Source: Favolaschia claudopus
Lineage: Eukaryota; Basidiomycota; Agaricomycetes; Agaricales; Mycenaceae
Assembly: GCA_037176885.1 (NCBI GenBank)
Contig: JAWWNJ010000073.1
Location: 1-64,000 of the forward strand
Length of the DNA: 64,000 nt
Reading direction: 5' to 3'
Under the pieces are notes generated by a model. It had not been told where the DNA came from and did not search any database. It was given only the letters and a program-made list of their open reading frames with translations. Position numbers and translations under genes: made by a program. Shown here piece by piece: positions 36,001-44,578 of this stretch (the first letter of the stretch is position 1; every line of letters begins with the position of its first letter).

Positions 36001-37109
36001 AGATCAAACGTGGACCCACAAGCCCTTCCTGCGAAATGTTCGGCTAGATCCGCGGCGCCGGGAGGCACCCCAGAGTGCGCAATGGTTACCGCGTTCAGCG
36101 GCTCCAACGAATGCACTAACCGAATTGACTTCTTATCACTCTTCAGAACTCCAAAGTACTTTGTGCGGTACGAGCCGTTAGACGGTTCGTAGATATTGGC
36201 GTCGATACTCGCCCTAAGCACCTTGCAGACTTCTTCCAGCTGCCCCGGCGGGATGGGAATGTTTCTTTCCACCCAGACCTTATGGTCTGCCTTCACCGGG
36301 AACTTGACTGGCGGGAAGAAATCCGTCCTGAAAGTTCCTCGTTCACTGTCATCCCATGCTACCGTATTTTCGTGTATAGATAACATGTGATGAACCAGCT
36401 TCATCTCTTCATCATTCAGGAACCCATCATTATGCAGTTCGTCCACTACCGCTTTCCTTTCCGCTATGTACCTCCCTACGGGAACGAACTCTGGCGGGTG
36501 AGGGTCTAGCGGGACGAGATTCTGCAGCGGATCCCCAATGATATTTCTTTCTATCCTGAACTCGGGAGGGAGCGGCTCGAGGACCGGCTTTACTTTCAGC
36601 GCTACCGGCTTATATTTCTTCGAGAACACCTCCTTCACCTCGACTTCAGGCGGGTGATCCTCGGGAACGATTTCCTCCATCAACACCACTTTCGTTTCGT
36701 TGTGTTCGAACCCGGGCACCACCCAGTCGGCGTAGTCACAGCACTGACAGCGCTCCCCCGCTGAATGCCGAGACCGCTCCTGTTTGAGCGACTCAACATC
36801 GGCACCGGCTGTCATGAACACAGCGGCTGGGTCCTTCAGTTTCTCTCTGACTTTATCCGTTATATTAGCTACGATGGCTACATAGGATTCGCCGACGTTC
36901 TTTCCTTCTGTCAGCTGCTCATTATATTCCTGAAATAGCTGAGCAGCGGGTTTGTCATCAACTTCTGGCATGGCAGCCGCTAGGTAGGCCATTTTCGTCT
37001 CGGCCATCGAAAACCCCTCTTCTCCAGATTTCATCAAAGCGCAAATTCTAGGAACATTATTCTCGTCCAGTTCTATCTGAACCGCTAACTCTCCTTGATG
37101 GTTAATCAA
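33021..37109 (-). CDS. pol: Pol polyprotein: RT, RNase H, integrase
   Basis: Uninterrupted frame of 1,362 codons. It opens inside the protease ORF and has no ATG at its start, so it is probably made by frameshift from the protease frame. Order: linker (1-260); reverse transcriptase with FDLYSGYNH, LPQGWTNS and RPYIDDVPV; RNase H with AVDTS, KRELF, ETDAQYL and a distal GPDGLSRR; integrase with the H-x4-H...CELC zinc domain, then HVDVMV, TDNAPAF and NGKVENGHF supplying D, D and E; finally a GPY/F-type module (RYLGPVIII). All catalytic residues are present, so this unit could be mobile. It reverse-transcribes and integrates element RNA in the particle and nucleus. Confidence 0.95.
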   Translation of the reverse strand: MINHQGELAVQIELDENNVPRICALMKSGEEGFSMAETKMAYLAAAMPEVDDKPAAQLFQEYNEQLTEGKNVGESYVAIVANITDKVREKLKDPAAVFMTAGADVESLKQERSRHSAGERCQCCDYADWVVPGFEHNETKVVLMEEIVPEDHPPEVEVKEVFSKKYKPVALKVKPVLEPLPPEFRIERNIIGDPLQNLVPLDPHPPEFVPVGRYIAERKAVVDELHNDGFLNDEEMKLVHHMLSIHENTVAWDDSERGTFRTDFFPPVKFPVKADHKVWVERNIPIPPGQLEEVCKVLRASIDANIYEPSNGSYRTKYFGVLKSDKKSIRLVHSLEPLNAVTIAHSGVPPGAADLAEHFAGRACGSTFDLYSGYNHRLIDPESRDYTTFQTPFGALRLVRLPQGWTNSVPIFHEDVTYILRDEIPAVTRPYIDDVPVAGGFTRYEKPDGTYETIPENPLIRVFVWLHLVDCNRVLTRLAYSGATVSGKKLQICRGTFKVVGHVCSYEGMRPDEDRIGVIERWGPLKDFHDVKAFLGTVGVMRMFIQDYTVKAEPIQKLTRKEVIFEWGPPQDACMKVLKKALRECPALRPIRYEWDTEVVLAVDTSYLGVGVHVYQRDPLDLNKRYYARFSSIPLNERESRYSQPKRELFGLKRALDHMQYWLLGCRKLVVETDAQYLKGMLDHPGMGPNATINRWIEEILMFHFTLKHVPGKTFGPDGLSRRRIQPGDPEYDHPEDEFDNNEPPGLHPESSAWPPLKNFEDFKHDIDTRGGYMVAELAGDEARSAADFENDAEQAWAYTRLSREYVFEVFSQSKGDDKPAGEPLIPDLELKYDPTKREPYSEDQRSVAAKLADERLLLMREWRRNTLARPDGMNDKEYKAFLRFATGFFEDADGKLYHKSTTGSAHQLVVDKEHRMYMMRAAHDSLAHRGVFATKSLIEMRFWWPEMERDVTWYIKTCELCQLRQRTLLKIPPVVTHTPSLFQVVHVDVMVVGTPSNGFNKVVDARCSLSSYIEARPIKNENARTLALFLLEDVICRWGCPEELVTDNAPAFLAAVAYLESKYGIRNIRVSPYNSQANGKVENGHFSMRQSLWKATGGNPSKWYWFFPQMLWADRVTIRRGTGCSPYFMVTGAHPILPLDIEEATWLVHLPGRTLTTAELIGYRAQALAKHATHVEQMRERVTDEKRANLRRYEIAHKHTIEDYHFEPGDLVLIRNTTVEKSLNTKMAARYLGPVIIIRRTKGGSYIVAEMDGSVFQSKIAQFRVVPFEQRRSIKLPADIHDLIDLSAETLEKMVQEEDGYSGDDFQFGNVRLTPSGTADEEPALQEALPEEEEEEEEPDTDEPLPFKRKTRSATKAAARK

Positions 37110-38269
37110 CTCCTCGAATTCTGAAAATTTTGTTCCTCTTCGCCGCTCGCCGGCGCAGCCGGTGGCGCATCGTTTTGTACGCGCCGCACCTGCCGCCGCT
37201 GACCTCTGGGGAAGGTAGGGACGACCACCCGCTTCGAAGTGGAGGGGTCGGTCAGAGTCAGGAACTGGTTCCCGTCAGAAGTATTTTTGATACCGCTGGC
37301 GGTCAGAATTTCGAAGGGCCGCCCCAGCAGCACTTTGTAGGCCGGGTTCCGTATAACATGCACTTGTAGGTACACTGTCATATCGCCGAACCTGAAGGGG
37401 ACGTTCCTCGCTAACCCGACTGACTTTTCGGTTTGCCCGTTGGCGCTCATCATGTGGATACAGTTATCCGGGTCCCAACTGACTCCCAGCTCGGTGGCTA
37501 CCGACAGGGCCATGGACACTATCTGTGATCCACCATCCAGAATGCATTCGACTTCGGCGGCTCCATGAATGAGCGGGAAGACCACTCTCAGGGCCGCTGA
37601 TTCTCCAGCAGAAGCTTCGGAGATCGCGACGAAGATTTCTCTCACCGGCTCACCATCGGCTACCGACTGCCAATATTGCACTGCCGGGTCGACAGTGATG
37701 AGAGCTCCCGCTGGCATGAGTCCATCGGCCACAGTTGAGACCTGAACTAATGCTTCGTAAGGGAGGTCCTCCAAGGCTACGCTGGAGGACTCATCATCTT
37801 CGTCGGCTTCTTTCTCTGCGTGGCTAATCAATTGCTCGAGGGTGACTCGAACAGCGGGCGAGACTCTCTTCTTCGAGAGCAACGCCTTAGCCTGACGCAG
37901 CAACTTCGGGCTGAGAGCGAACAGCCTCCCCAGCGGGAGTGCTATTTCCAGGCTTCCAAAGATCTCCTTTATCAAGGATTCGACCTCCTCATCTTCCTGG
38001 TCCTCTACTGGCGCCTTCAACTCGTAGTTCTTTTCGTTGGCCGCCGCCTGCGGATTTCCCGCCGGCCGAACTCTAGGTTCGTTGGGCCTTTTAGCTGGCT
38101 TGACCGGGGGAACGTTCCTATACGGAAGTTCCGGCGGCTGAGTGCCATTTTGTTCTTCTGTCTCCTCCCGCTCCTTTTCCTTGGTCTCCACGATCGCCGG
38201 CTGTGCTTCGACAGCGGGCTTTCGTATCGTCCTCGGTTTATAGGGCAACTTCGGCATCACAACTTCCAT
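37106..38269 (-). CDS. Retropepsin-like protease ORF, 387 aa
   Basis: ATG at 38,269 and stop TGA at 37,108-37,106, overlapping the start of the pol frame. The N-terminal 90 residues are Pro/Lys/Glu-rich, followed by a helical region and then an aspartic protease domain with ILDGGSQIVSM (Asp of the active site, D-G-G in place of the usual D-S/T-G) and a downstream LLGRPF, both typical of agaricomycete gypsy proteases. It would cleave Gag and Pol. The frame is also open upstream of the ATG to the end of gag in the -1 phase relative to gag, so it may be made as a Gag fusion. The protease/pol overlap contains AAAATTTT; see that entry. Confidence 0.9.
   Translation of the reverse strand: MEVVMPKLPYKPRTIRKPAVEAQPAIVETKEKEREETEEQNGTQPPELPYRNVPPVKPAKRPNEPRVRPAGNPQAAANEKNYELKAPVEDQEDEEVESLIKEIFGSLEIALPLGRLFALSPKLLRQAKALLSKKRVSPAVRVTLEQLISHAEKEADEDDESSSVALEDLPYEALVQVSTVADGLMPAGALITVDPAVQYWQSVADGEPVREIFVAISEASAGESAALRVVFPLIHGAAEVECILDGGSQIVSMALSVATELGVSWDPDNCIHMMSANGQTEKSVGLARNVPFRFGDMTVYLQVHVIRNPAYKVLLGRPFEILTASGIKNTSDGNQFLTLTDPSTSKRVVVPTFPRGQRRQVRRVQNDAPPAAPASGEEEQNFQNSRS
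37124..37131 (-). promoter_or_regulatory. Putative -1 frameshift site A AAU UUU
   Basis: In the protease frame the minus strand reads CAA AAT TTT CAG, a heptamer of the X XXY YYZ type, 16-23 bases before the protease stop. A -1 slip places ribosomes in an open frame that continues without a stop into pol. The left unit has one T fewer in this run. The alternative is that the true run is one T longer, which would fuse the two frames directly. Confidence 0.5.
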
Positions 38270-38355
38270 TTTCTTTCCTGCGGGCGGGCGTGCTTGTCGG
38301 TTCTCCGGGGGCTTATCCGCAGTGGGTTTCCCCTTGGCCCCCTTCCTCGAACTCT

Positions 38356-39909
38356 CTAAAAATGCTCACCTTCGACGCTGTTCCCCGTTCGGGAAGGACC
38401 AGCCCCGTTGGAAGAGCGAGAGTTCGCTGAGACAGCCGCCAGCAGAATCGCAACAGCGTTGGCGTCGAATTGCGGCGGGGGAGATTGGCTTTGATGAGCC
38501 ACAAGGGGTGGTTGAACACCCCCTGATCCATGCGACTGGAGTTGCGTCACTTGCCGCTGGAGGTTTACTTGCTCAGCTCGCAAGGAAACCAATTCTTCTT
38601 CTCTCGGGTCATAGTAGAATTCCTCGTTCTGGCTGAACGCGGCTTGCGCGGCTTCCAGCTCCTGCTCGTCCATGTCAAGAACGGAGAGCTGAGCGAAGAC
38701 AGACTGGTAGTTTTGCGCAGCGGCCGTGGGTTGGGCGGCCGGGCGGTACTCCTCTACCTGCTGCTTCTTGGACTTGTGCCCGTCTTTCGGGATTGGTATC
38801 CCATCGGGGAAACAGTCTCTGAACCCTACGACCTTCATCTTTCCACTCCCTATGTGGGCTTGCCGAATGAGACACTTATCTCTAAAATGCCCAAACTTGT
38901 CGCAATAAAGACACCCCTGATCCGCCAGGTTCCCTTTGAATTGCACGGTTGGCATTCGCGGGAAAGACTGGGAGTCAGCGGCGCCTGGGACTCTGCCCGG
39001 TAGGGACTTATAGAAGGACTCCAACTCGGCCATCCTCTTCTTGGTCGCGGCGTCGATCTCTTTTAATTGGGAGGTCTGGTTATCCAGCCGCTCCATCATA
39101 GTGACGACCGACACCTTAATCGTCTCAAGAAGGGACTTGTTAGGGTCCTCCTCTTCTTTCTTTACCGTCACGTTTGGGTGAGGTAGTATGGACCGCCCGC
39201 TCGACGCCTTTCCGGACCCGCTGGCGTTCTTGGACTTGCTCGAGTATCCCCGGTCAGAGGCGCCAAAGAACTCAGAGTTAGCGGTCGAGCGTTTTGCGAT
39301 CCTTTTAGCTTCGGTCATGACCTCGGCCAGCGTCCATGTGCGGACCTCTGGCTCGTCAGCATCATCCCCGGCAGCGGGAGGTTTCCGCTCGAGGTTCTCC
39401 AGAATCCGTTCCTTGAACTCAGGACTCAACTTGGAGAAGAACATCGGGAGAGCCTCCCGGTGCGAAATTAATTTCGAATCGAGAAGCTTGTTCGCCTCGA
39501 CGTTCATGACGCGCATTAGGCGCATGAGTTCGTCTTCATCGTCCCGGTCGATCCCCTCTTCCGTGAACTTACGAAGCTGCCGGTGCAATTTCTGCACAGA
39601 GCCCTTCTTTTGGTCGACTACGGACGGGTAATTTTCCAGGATTTCTTTCTTAAAGTCGTCGAACTTCTTAGAATACGAGGCGAATTGCCGCCACTCCTCG
39701 GCGGTTGCCTGAGCAGTATAGCGGCAGACAAACTCGTTCTTCTTGTCATCCGGCGTCTCATCTAATTCCATCATACGCTCCACATGGTCCAGGAAACGAA
39801 CGAGTTCCTCCGGCTCTTCCTCTTTGAAGAGCGGGGCGTTCCTGTCCCATGGTTCCGGCGCGCGCTTCTTTCCTCGAACGACAGGGTTGTTGTTGCCGTC
39901 GTCAGCCAT
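38356..39909 (-). CDS. gag: Gag polyprotein, intact copy
   Basis: ATG (MADDGNNNP) at 39,909-39,907, stop TAG at 38,358-38,356; 517 residues. The open frame extends upstream to 40,287, but only from a TTG, so the ATG is preferred. A retrotransposon Gag-like helical domain (about residues 30-190, with AEEWRQFASYSKKFDDFK) is followed by a low-complexity linker, a coiled segment and one CCHC zinc knuckle CLYCDKFGHFRDKC. It forms the particle and binds element RNA. The last codons are CAT TTT TAG; a -1 slip on the T-run leads into a frame open through the protease ORF. Confidence 0.92.
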   Translation of the reverse strand: MADDGNNNPVVRGKKRAPEPWDRNAPLFKEEEPEELVRFLDHVERMMELDETPDDKKNEFVCRYTAQATAEEWRQFASYSKKFDDFKKEILENYPSVVDQKKGSVQKLHRQLRKFTEEGIDRDDEDELMRLMRVMNVEANKLLDSKLISHREALPMFFSKLSPEFKERILENLERKPPAAGDDADEPEVRTWTLAEVMTEAKRIAKRSTANSEFFGASDRGYSSKSKNASGSGKASSGRSILPHPNVTVKKEEEDPNKSLLETIKVSVVTMMERLDNQTSQLKEIDAATKKRMAELESFYKSLPGRVPGAADSQSFPRMPTVQFKGNLADQGCLYCDKFGHFRDKCLIRQAHIGSGKMKVVGFRDCFPDGIPIPKDGHKSKKQQVEEYRPAAQPTAAAQNYQSVFAQLSVLDMDEQELEAAQAAFSQNEEFYYDPREEELVSLRAEQVNLQRQVTQLQSHGSGGVQPPLVAHQSQSPPPQFDANAVAILLAAVSANSRSSNGAGPSRTGNSVEGEHF

Positions 39910-40429
39910 CGGATTGTTTGAAGGGGTTGGTGAAGTGTTGAGTAGTGGTGAAGAGACAGACGAAAGAGTCGTTGACGACTGGGTAGCTGCACCGTCGGGC
40001 GTAACAGGTCTTGTGCCGGGCGGTTGAGTTGAGGTTTGTTGTTCCAGCGGAGCAGAGGGGCTCAACGACTGGGTTTGGCGGGTACGATAAGCGTGAGCTT
40101 GGGTTCGTCCGCGCAGAGAATAGAGTTCCCGGGCAAGAGCAACAGGCGGGCGGGAAGGATCGTCAGTCTCGAGCTCGAGAGCAGCGGCAGCGGCGCGTAG
40201 GCTAGTGTTGGTTGACCGAGGTTTTGGTGGTGGTGCTCTAGCGGATCGTCCTTCTGAAGCCACGTCTCTTCCGAAACTAAATGGCAAAATCTTCTATAGC
40301 GGGCCTGGAGCTATCGGCTCAACGGGCGGGTGTATATTCTATTCTCGAGTCAACCGGCGGATGGTTCGTGCTAGGTTATAGCAGCGTCCACAAGTGATAT
40401 CTTTCGACTTGACACAAATAATCTGTCAC
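39910..40429 (-). other. gag leader of right unit
   Basis: About 520 bp between the primer-binding site and the gag ATG. It is an in-frame, ATG-less open extension of gag (Pro/Ser/Thr-rich when translated). It is conserved in all three copies, so either the leader is structurally constrained or gag starts at a non-ATG codon. Confidence 0.45.
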
Positions 40430-40447
40430 CCCTCGCGGTGGGCTCCA
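40430..40447 (-). other. Primer-binding site, right unit
   Basis: Minus strand TGGAGCCCACCGCGAGGG, two bases from the end of the 5' LTR. The implied primer tRNA ends ...GGTGGGC-T-CCA. A T at position 73 is typical of eukaryotic tRNA-Cys, so tRNA-Cys is my tentative guess. Confidence 0.8.
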
Positions 40448-40449
40448 GA

Positions 40450-42262
40450 TGAAACGGTGCGTGTAGGTGTAGGCGTGAAATATACCGAAATATATAATCA
40501 CAAAATCTAATCCAATACGACGTGTGTGTGTGTGTGTGTTCGGGGTGGCGGGAGCACGTATCGTCCCTCAGAATACTTGTGCAAGCTTCAATCAATCAAG
40601 GTCGCTACGTTTGAGCGGGACGAACTACTAGATTGTCTAGCGAGAACGTAGCGGGCAAAACGATTCGCAGCGGGAGAAGCGAAGAGTCACTCTTTCTGAG
40701 ACTTCGAAATGAGAAATTCTGAGTCTAGCGGGGAGGGTCTCCGTGCCAATAGAAAAGCGTCGCCCGGTAGTGGATCGTCAACCGGCAAGAAGCTTTCTGG
40801 ATGACAACCGGCGGGCAGAAGGCGCGGCTCAGCGGGACGGGGTTCTTATACGACTGGCGCGGCTCTGGCGAGAAGCGGGGCTCTTACGTCGATGGCGCGG
40901 ACACTAACAGTGACCCGGGCAGTTACACCACTACGCGGCGGCGAGCTCGAACGGGGGTCTTGGTTATACCGCGGAACGGCTGGCACACGGGGCGTCGACG
41001 GCGCGGAATCAAGCTTCGAACGGGGGTCTTGGTTATACCGCGGAACAGCAAGAAACGGGGCTTCGTATTTCAGGAGGGCTCGGGCTCAAAGGCTGGCGGG
41101 GCTCTCGAAGTTCTGGCGGCTCGGTATGCCACAAGTCTTTCCGTATCACTCGAGTCTCTCTCAGATATCAAGTCTAGTCTCTTTCAAAGTTCAATTCAAA
41201 TTCTAGAGTCCGCTACAAACTGCCCTTGTCTACGGGTAGGTAATTGACTGAGTAACAAAAAGTACACCGGGAGATTAAATACATGCAGCGGGAGCAGAAA
41301 CAACCAAATAAAATCATGATGAGAGAGTGTCCAAGTTTGATGCCGCGCCCGCTGGGAACCAATGGTATATTCAGGATTGCGAGTCGTGAGTGAAAAGACT
41401 GCCTCCCGGAGAAAGTCCATGCGGGCGGGTGGGTATTGCGCCTTATTGCAGTGCAATGGCGTGCTGGTTGCCATGTCCCCGGGAGGGGACACGAAATTCT
41501 TCCTTCATAATATGGTCTTGCCGCTGGTCGAGTTGAAGTCGAAAAGGCTTCCCGCTGAGTAGTTAGTCAACGGCTCGACAGCGGTCAAGTTCGTCTCGTC
41601 TTCTATCTTCAGAACCGTCTAAGTTCCAGGGAAAATAGGGAGAGCCGAGTCGCGTTAGCGGCTCGCCACTCGCCGTTCGAGTTGTCCGCAATCAGCGGGA
41701 AATGCCCCCGGCAACTCGCCATGTCCTTCTCATCATTCTGACAGAGCCGTTGGCTGGATAGCCGCTGGCTCCGCGGTGCTCCCGCTGGCAGTCGGTTAAG
41801 TCCCGGCTGTCCGTAATCAGCCGGCGTGCTCTGGTAGAGCCTGCCGGTGATCCTGTTCGTCGGTAGAGTGGTGGCCGTCCTGAGTTCGAAGTTGAACTCA
41901 GTATGGTCCCCCGCTAGATCTTCTTCATGTTGGTCGGCGGGTGAGCGCCTAACCTCAGGGAGGTTGGTAGTTCCTCTTAGTCGCCTTCAGCACCTTGAGA
42001 TAGTAGTTTCCCACTAAGTCTCTTGGCCCGGCAGTTTAGAAATAGTCAGCGGCAGAGTCTCGCACCCATGTTTAGGGAAACGTCGCTAAGCCGCTGCTAC
42101 CCGTTGGTGTCCCACCAGCTTGTCGGCTATCCACAGCAATAAGATACTGCCCGCGAGGACGGGCATATCTTCTAGTATCCTAGCCTCACTTCTCCCGCTG
42201 ATAGGTCTCGAAAATCGATAAATTCCGGGCATTTCATGCCTAGCCGCTGAGCGGCCCTATCA
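40450..42262 (-). repeat. LTR3 (5' LTR of right unit)
   Basis: A 1,813 bp LTR, TGAAACGG...CCCTATCA, followed by the right target duplication TCGG (42,263-42,266). By hand I count 13 AGCGGG/CCCGCT hexamers in it. On the minus strand a TATTTAAT near 41,275 is a candidate promoter TATA element for the genomic RNA. Confidence 0.95.
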
Positions 42263-42749
42263 TCGGGATGCCTGGACAAAAGAGCCTAGCGCCCACAATC
42301 CGGAGCTCTGTAAGATTGGGAAGAGACTGGAGGCCGAGCTCGGCGAAGTGGACTTCGGAGCCGAATCGAAATTCGCATTCGAGGATGCGTACGTTCTTGA
42401 AGCTCTGGATCGATCGTAGGAGTGGCGAGACCGCAGTAGAAGCGATTGGCGCGGTGGCGCACCGGCTGCTGCTGCGGAATCCAGGGCCAAACTTGAAAGA
42501 AACTTTCAGTTTGCGAACATGGGTCGCAATAGAGGCTGATGTATAGAGCGCAAGCCTCCCGATTACTTCGTCCGTGGCAAGGTCGAGTCGATCCGGGTCC
42601 AGAATGAAGTCTCGGAAGAAGATTGAATGGGAGATGTCGTGAAATAACGACGATACGCTGTGTATTTGACGGAGATCCTCGCGTGGCAAGTTTTCGAAGA
42701 TTTCGCACCACAGCTCGTTGGGGAGGTGGAAGCAGGTGGGGAGTGGCAT
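42263..42749 (-). pseudogene. F-box gene, 5' part, cut by retrotransposon
   Basis: ATG at 42,749-42,747. The F-box lies near residues 8-40 (LPNELWCEIFENLPRED). About 162 codons remain before the retrotransposon begins; the next 15 codons survive at 3,219-3,264 and the rest lies before the window. The coding part is almost identical to the intact gene at 52,391-53,873, whereas the sequence upstream of the ATG is clearly more diverged. F-box proteins are substrate receptors of SCF ubiquitin ligases; this copy can no longer make a full receptor. Confidence 0.93.
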
Positions 42750-43201
42750 CTTGGTTGGAGTAGTCATAGGTAGACGCTCGATTGTGAGCGGCTTGTTAAA
42801 GAATCGGAAACTGCGTGGACCAAGCACCGTTTTGTTGTTTCCGCTTGGACCATTGCGACGGCCAATGCTTTGACTTGGGTCGATGCTTTGAGGATACACG
42901 GCCCCAGCTCCAGCGGACAACAATGTTGCATGAAGTCCATCGCACGCGAGCGAGAGGCTGGCACAAGGTGCAGTCCTTCCGAATTCTTGCCCGAAGGCTG
43001 TAACGGCTTGACATAGAATGACGCAGCACCATTGTGAGTCCGTTGACTTCAAGCAGAAGCAGGAGTCCTCAAGCTGTGAGCAGCAAATATACTTGTCAAT
43101 ATTATAAACCGCTGTTCATTGAATAAAGGGTACAATACTAGATGCAAATAAATGTCCTTGCGCAAGGCAGTGAAAAGCTCCGGCCCTACTTCCTAATCCT
43201 G

Positions 43202-43312
43202 CTACTTCGGTGCATTGGTGTTAATATACTGTGGCTGGTAAGTATTCTGCGGATGAGCTGGCGGTGCGTTCATGTATGATGGCTGATAACTTGCAGTTTG
43301 CTGCGGACCGGG
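43202..43312 (-). pseudogene. Last-exon copy of zinc-ribbon gene
   Basis: The final 36 codons (GPQQTASYQPSYMNAPP...NTNAPK) and about 130 bp downstream match the 3' end of the gene at 56,463-56,986, in the opposite orientation relative to the window. The earlier exons, including both CxxC pairs, are absent, so it is a dead fragment. The peptide is unchanged, while the sequence after the stop differs by many bases. Confidence 0.88.
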
Positions 43313-44240
43313 ACGATCTCCGGCAAAAACTCTCCCAAAAAGGAAATTTCCAGCCACCGACACGCTCACCTCGCAACTAAGCGCGCCGCGCGACCAAGGT
43401 CGCAAGCGACTCGCTAGCTTTGAACTTATAGTTTTCAGCTCGTGCACGGACCTCTCAAGAGCTTGGTTTGTTTTGTTTCTGACTGCCGAGTGTGGGCGAA
43501 AATTTGGATTTTGGGACCTTCAGCATGCCGTTTTCCCGGTCCGTTTGGGTGGTGGGTAGGGAGAATCATGTACTAGGTAGTTTTGAAGTCAATATATTGA
43601 TTTTTTCAAACAAATACAGTTTAAACCAAGAACGTAAACTACTTGGGTGGTAAAATTACGAGTTCGAGTCAAAAGACGCGTCGAGACACGTTAATTAGCG
43701 CGTTTCGACGCGTCAAAGTCCGTGTATTCACTCGAAGATAGTGTACAAGTCATATTTGAAGTCAATTCGACGCGTTTTACCTCTTTGTACCGCGAAATAA
43801 CAGCTAGTCGGCGGTTTGGGATCACAGTTGATATTTTGAAGTTGGAGTTGACTTGCGGTAAGACTGAGATTCGATCAAGCCTGTAAACAGCGTTTCAGCG
43901 AACTGAATGAATCCAAAACTCACTTCAAAAGAGGCCGTTTGATCTCACTCCAGGTTTGACGAGTCCACGAAAAGAAACAAAGTCAGTAAATTGAAACTAT
44001 GAACACATTTGATTTGCGCAAGACTTGCGCTCGCGAGACGAGTTCGGCCTAATTGGAATTCAAAGGGTTAGTCTGAAATCGTAGGACTTGAATAGCTGGA
44101 CATACCTGAAAGCCGTTGTTGTCCGAGTTCAAGTTCGCGGGAACTCTATAAATTTGATTCGAATTTGAAATTCGGACTTGGCGGTAAGTGAGTAGAGAAA
44201 CTATATTGAACGACTTGGTTTGCTTACCAGAACAACTTAC
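43313..44240. other. AT-richer spacer with GACGCGTCGA palindrome
   Basis: No gene seen. At 43,675-43,714 two 10-base arms, GACGCGTCGA and TCGACGCGTC, face each other across 20 bases. Related ttcgacgcgt words recur near 43,768 and 45,659. Confidence 0.45.
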
Positions 44241-44578
44241 CGCACGAAATCGGCGCTCGGCGGACGCCGAAAAATCAAATTTTTGATTTTGATCTTGGAC
44301 TTGGAAGAACGGAACAACGCCGCTCGCGGGGAGCTGGGAGACTGAAATACAGAAGTCAATAGGACTTCAAAACGAATGAAACTCACCTTAGGTTTGCCTC
44401 ATTGCGAGCTTTGCTCGCCGGACGGCGAAAAATCGAATTTCCGAATATGTCGGGAATTCGGCTTGGCGGATATTGGAAGTGCGAAAACTGTAAAATAGAG
44501 TACGGTACGAATGTAGATAGAAGAAAGCCCACCTGAGACCTTGATCAGCGGAAGAAAATCTATATACTCTAAGCATTG

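Larger units (their letters stand above)
3265..42262 (-). mobile_element. Tandem giant Ty3/gypsy LTR retrotransposon
   Basis: The structure is LTR1 (3,265-5,085), internal 1 (5,086-21,880), LTR2 (21,881-23,696), internal 2 (23,697-40,449), LTR3 (40,450-42,262). TCGG flanks the whole array, and the insertion interrupts an F-box gene whose two parts can be rejoined by eye. There is no target duplication around LTR2, so it is shared, as expected from unequal recombination between LTRs. The gag-protease-RT-RNase H-integrase order is that of Ty3/gypsy (Metaviridae). One unit is about 20.4 kb, well above the 5-8 kb usual for fungal gypsy elements, because about 8.5 kb of antisense genes lie between pol and the 3' LTR. 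Confidence 0.95.

Noticed and set aside
33336..38359. Plus-strand open frames opposite pol, protease and gag
   Set aside because: They follow the codon pattern of the minus-strand genes, have no domains or splice logic, and are shadows.
40285..40287. gag starting at 40,287, giving 643 residues
   Set aside because: The codon there is TTG, not ATG; the first in-frame ATG is at 39,909 and a Gag-like start fits there. The upstream part is noted as leader.
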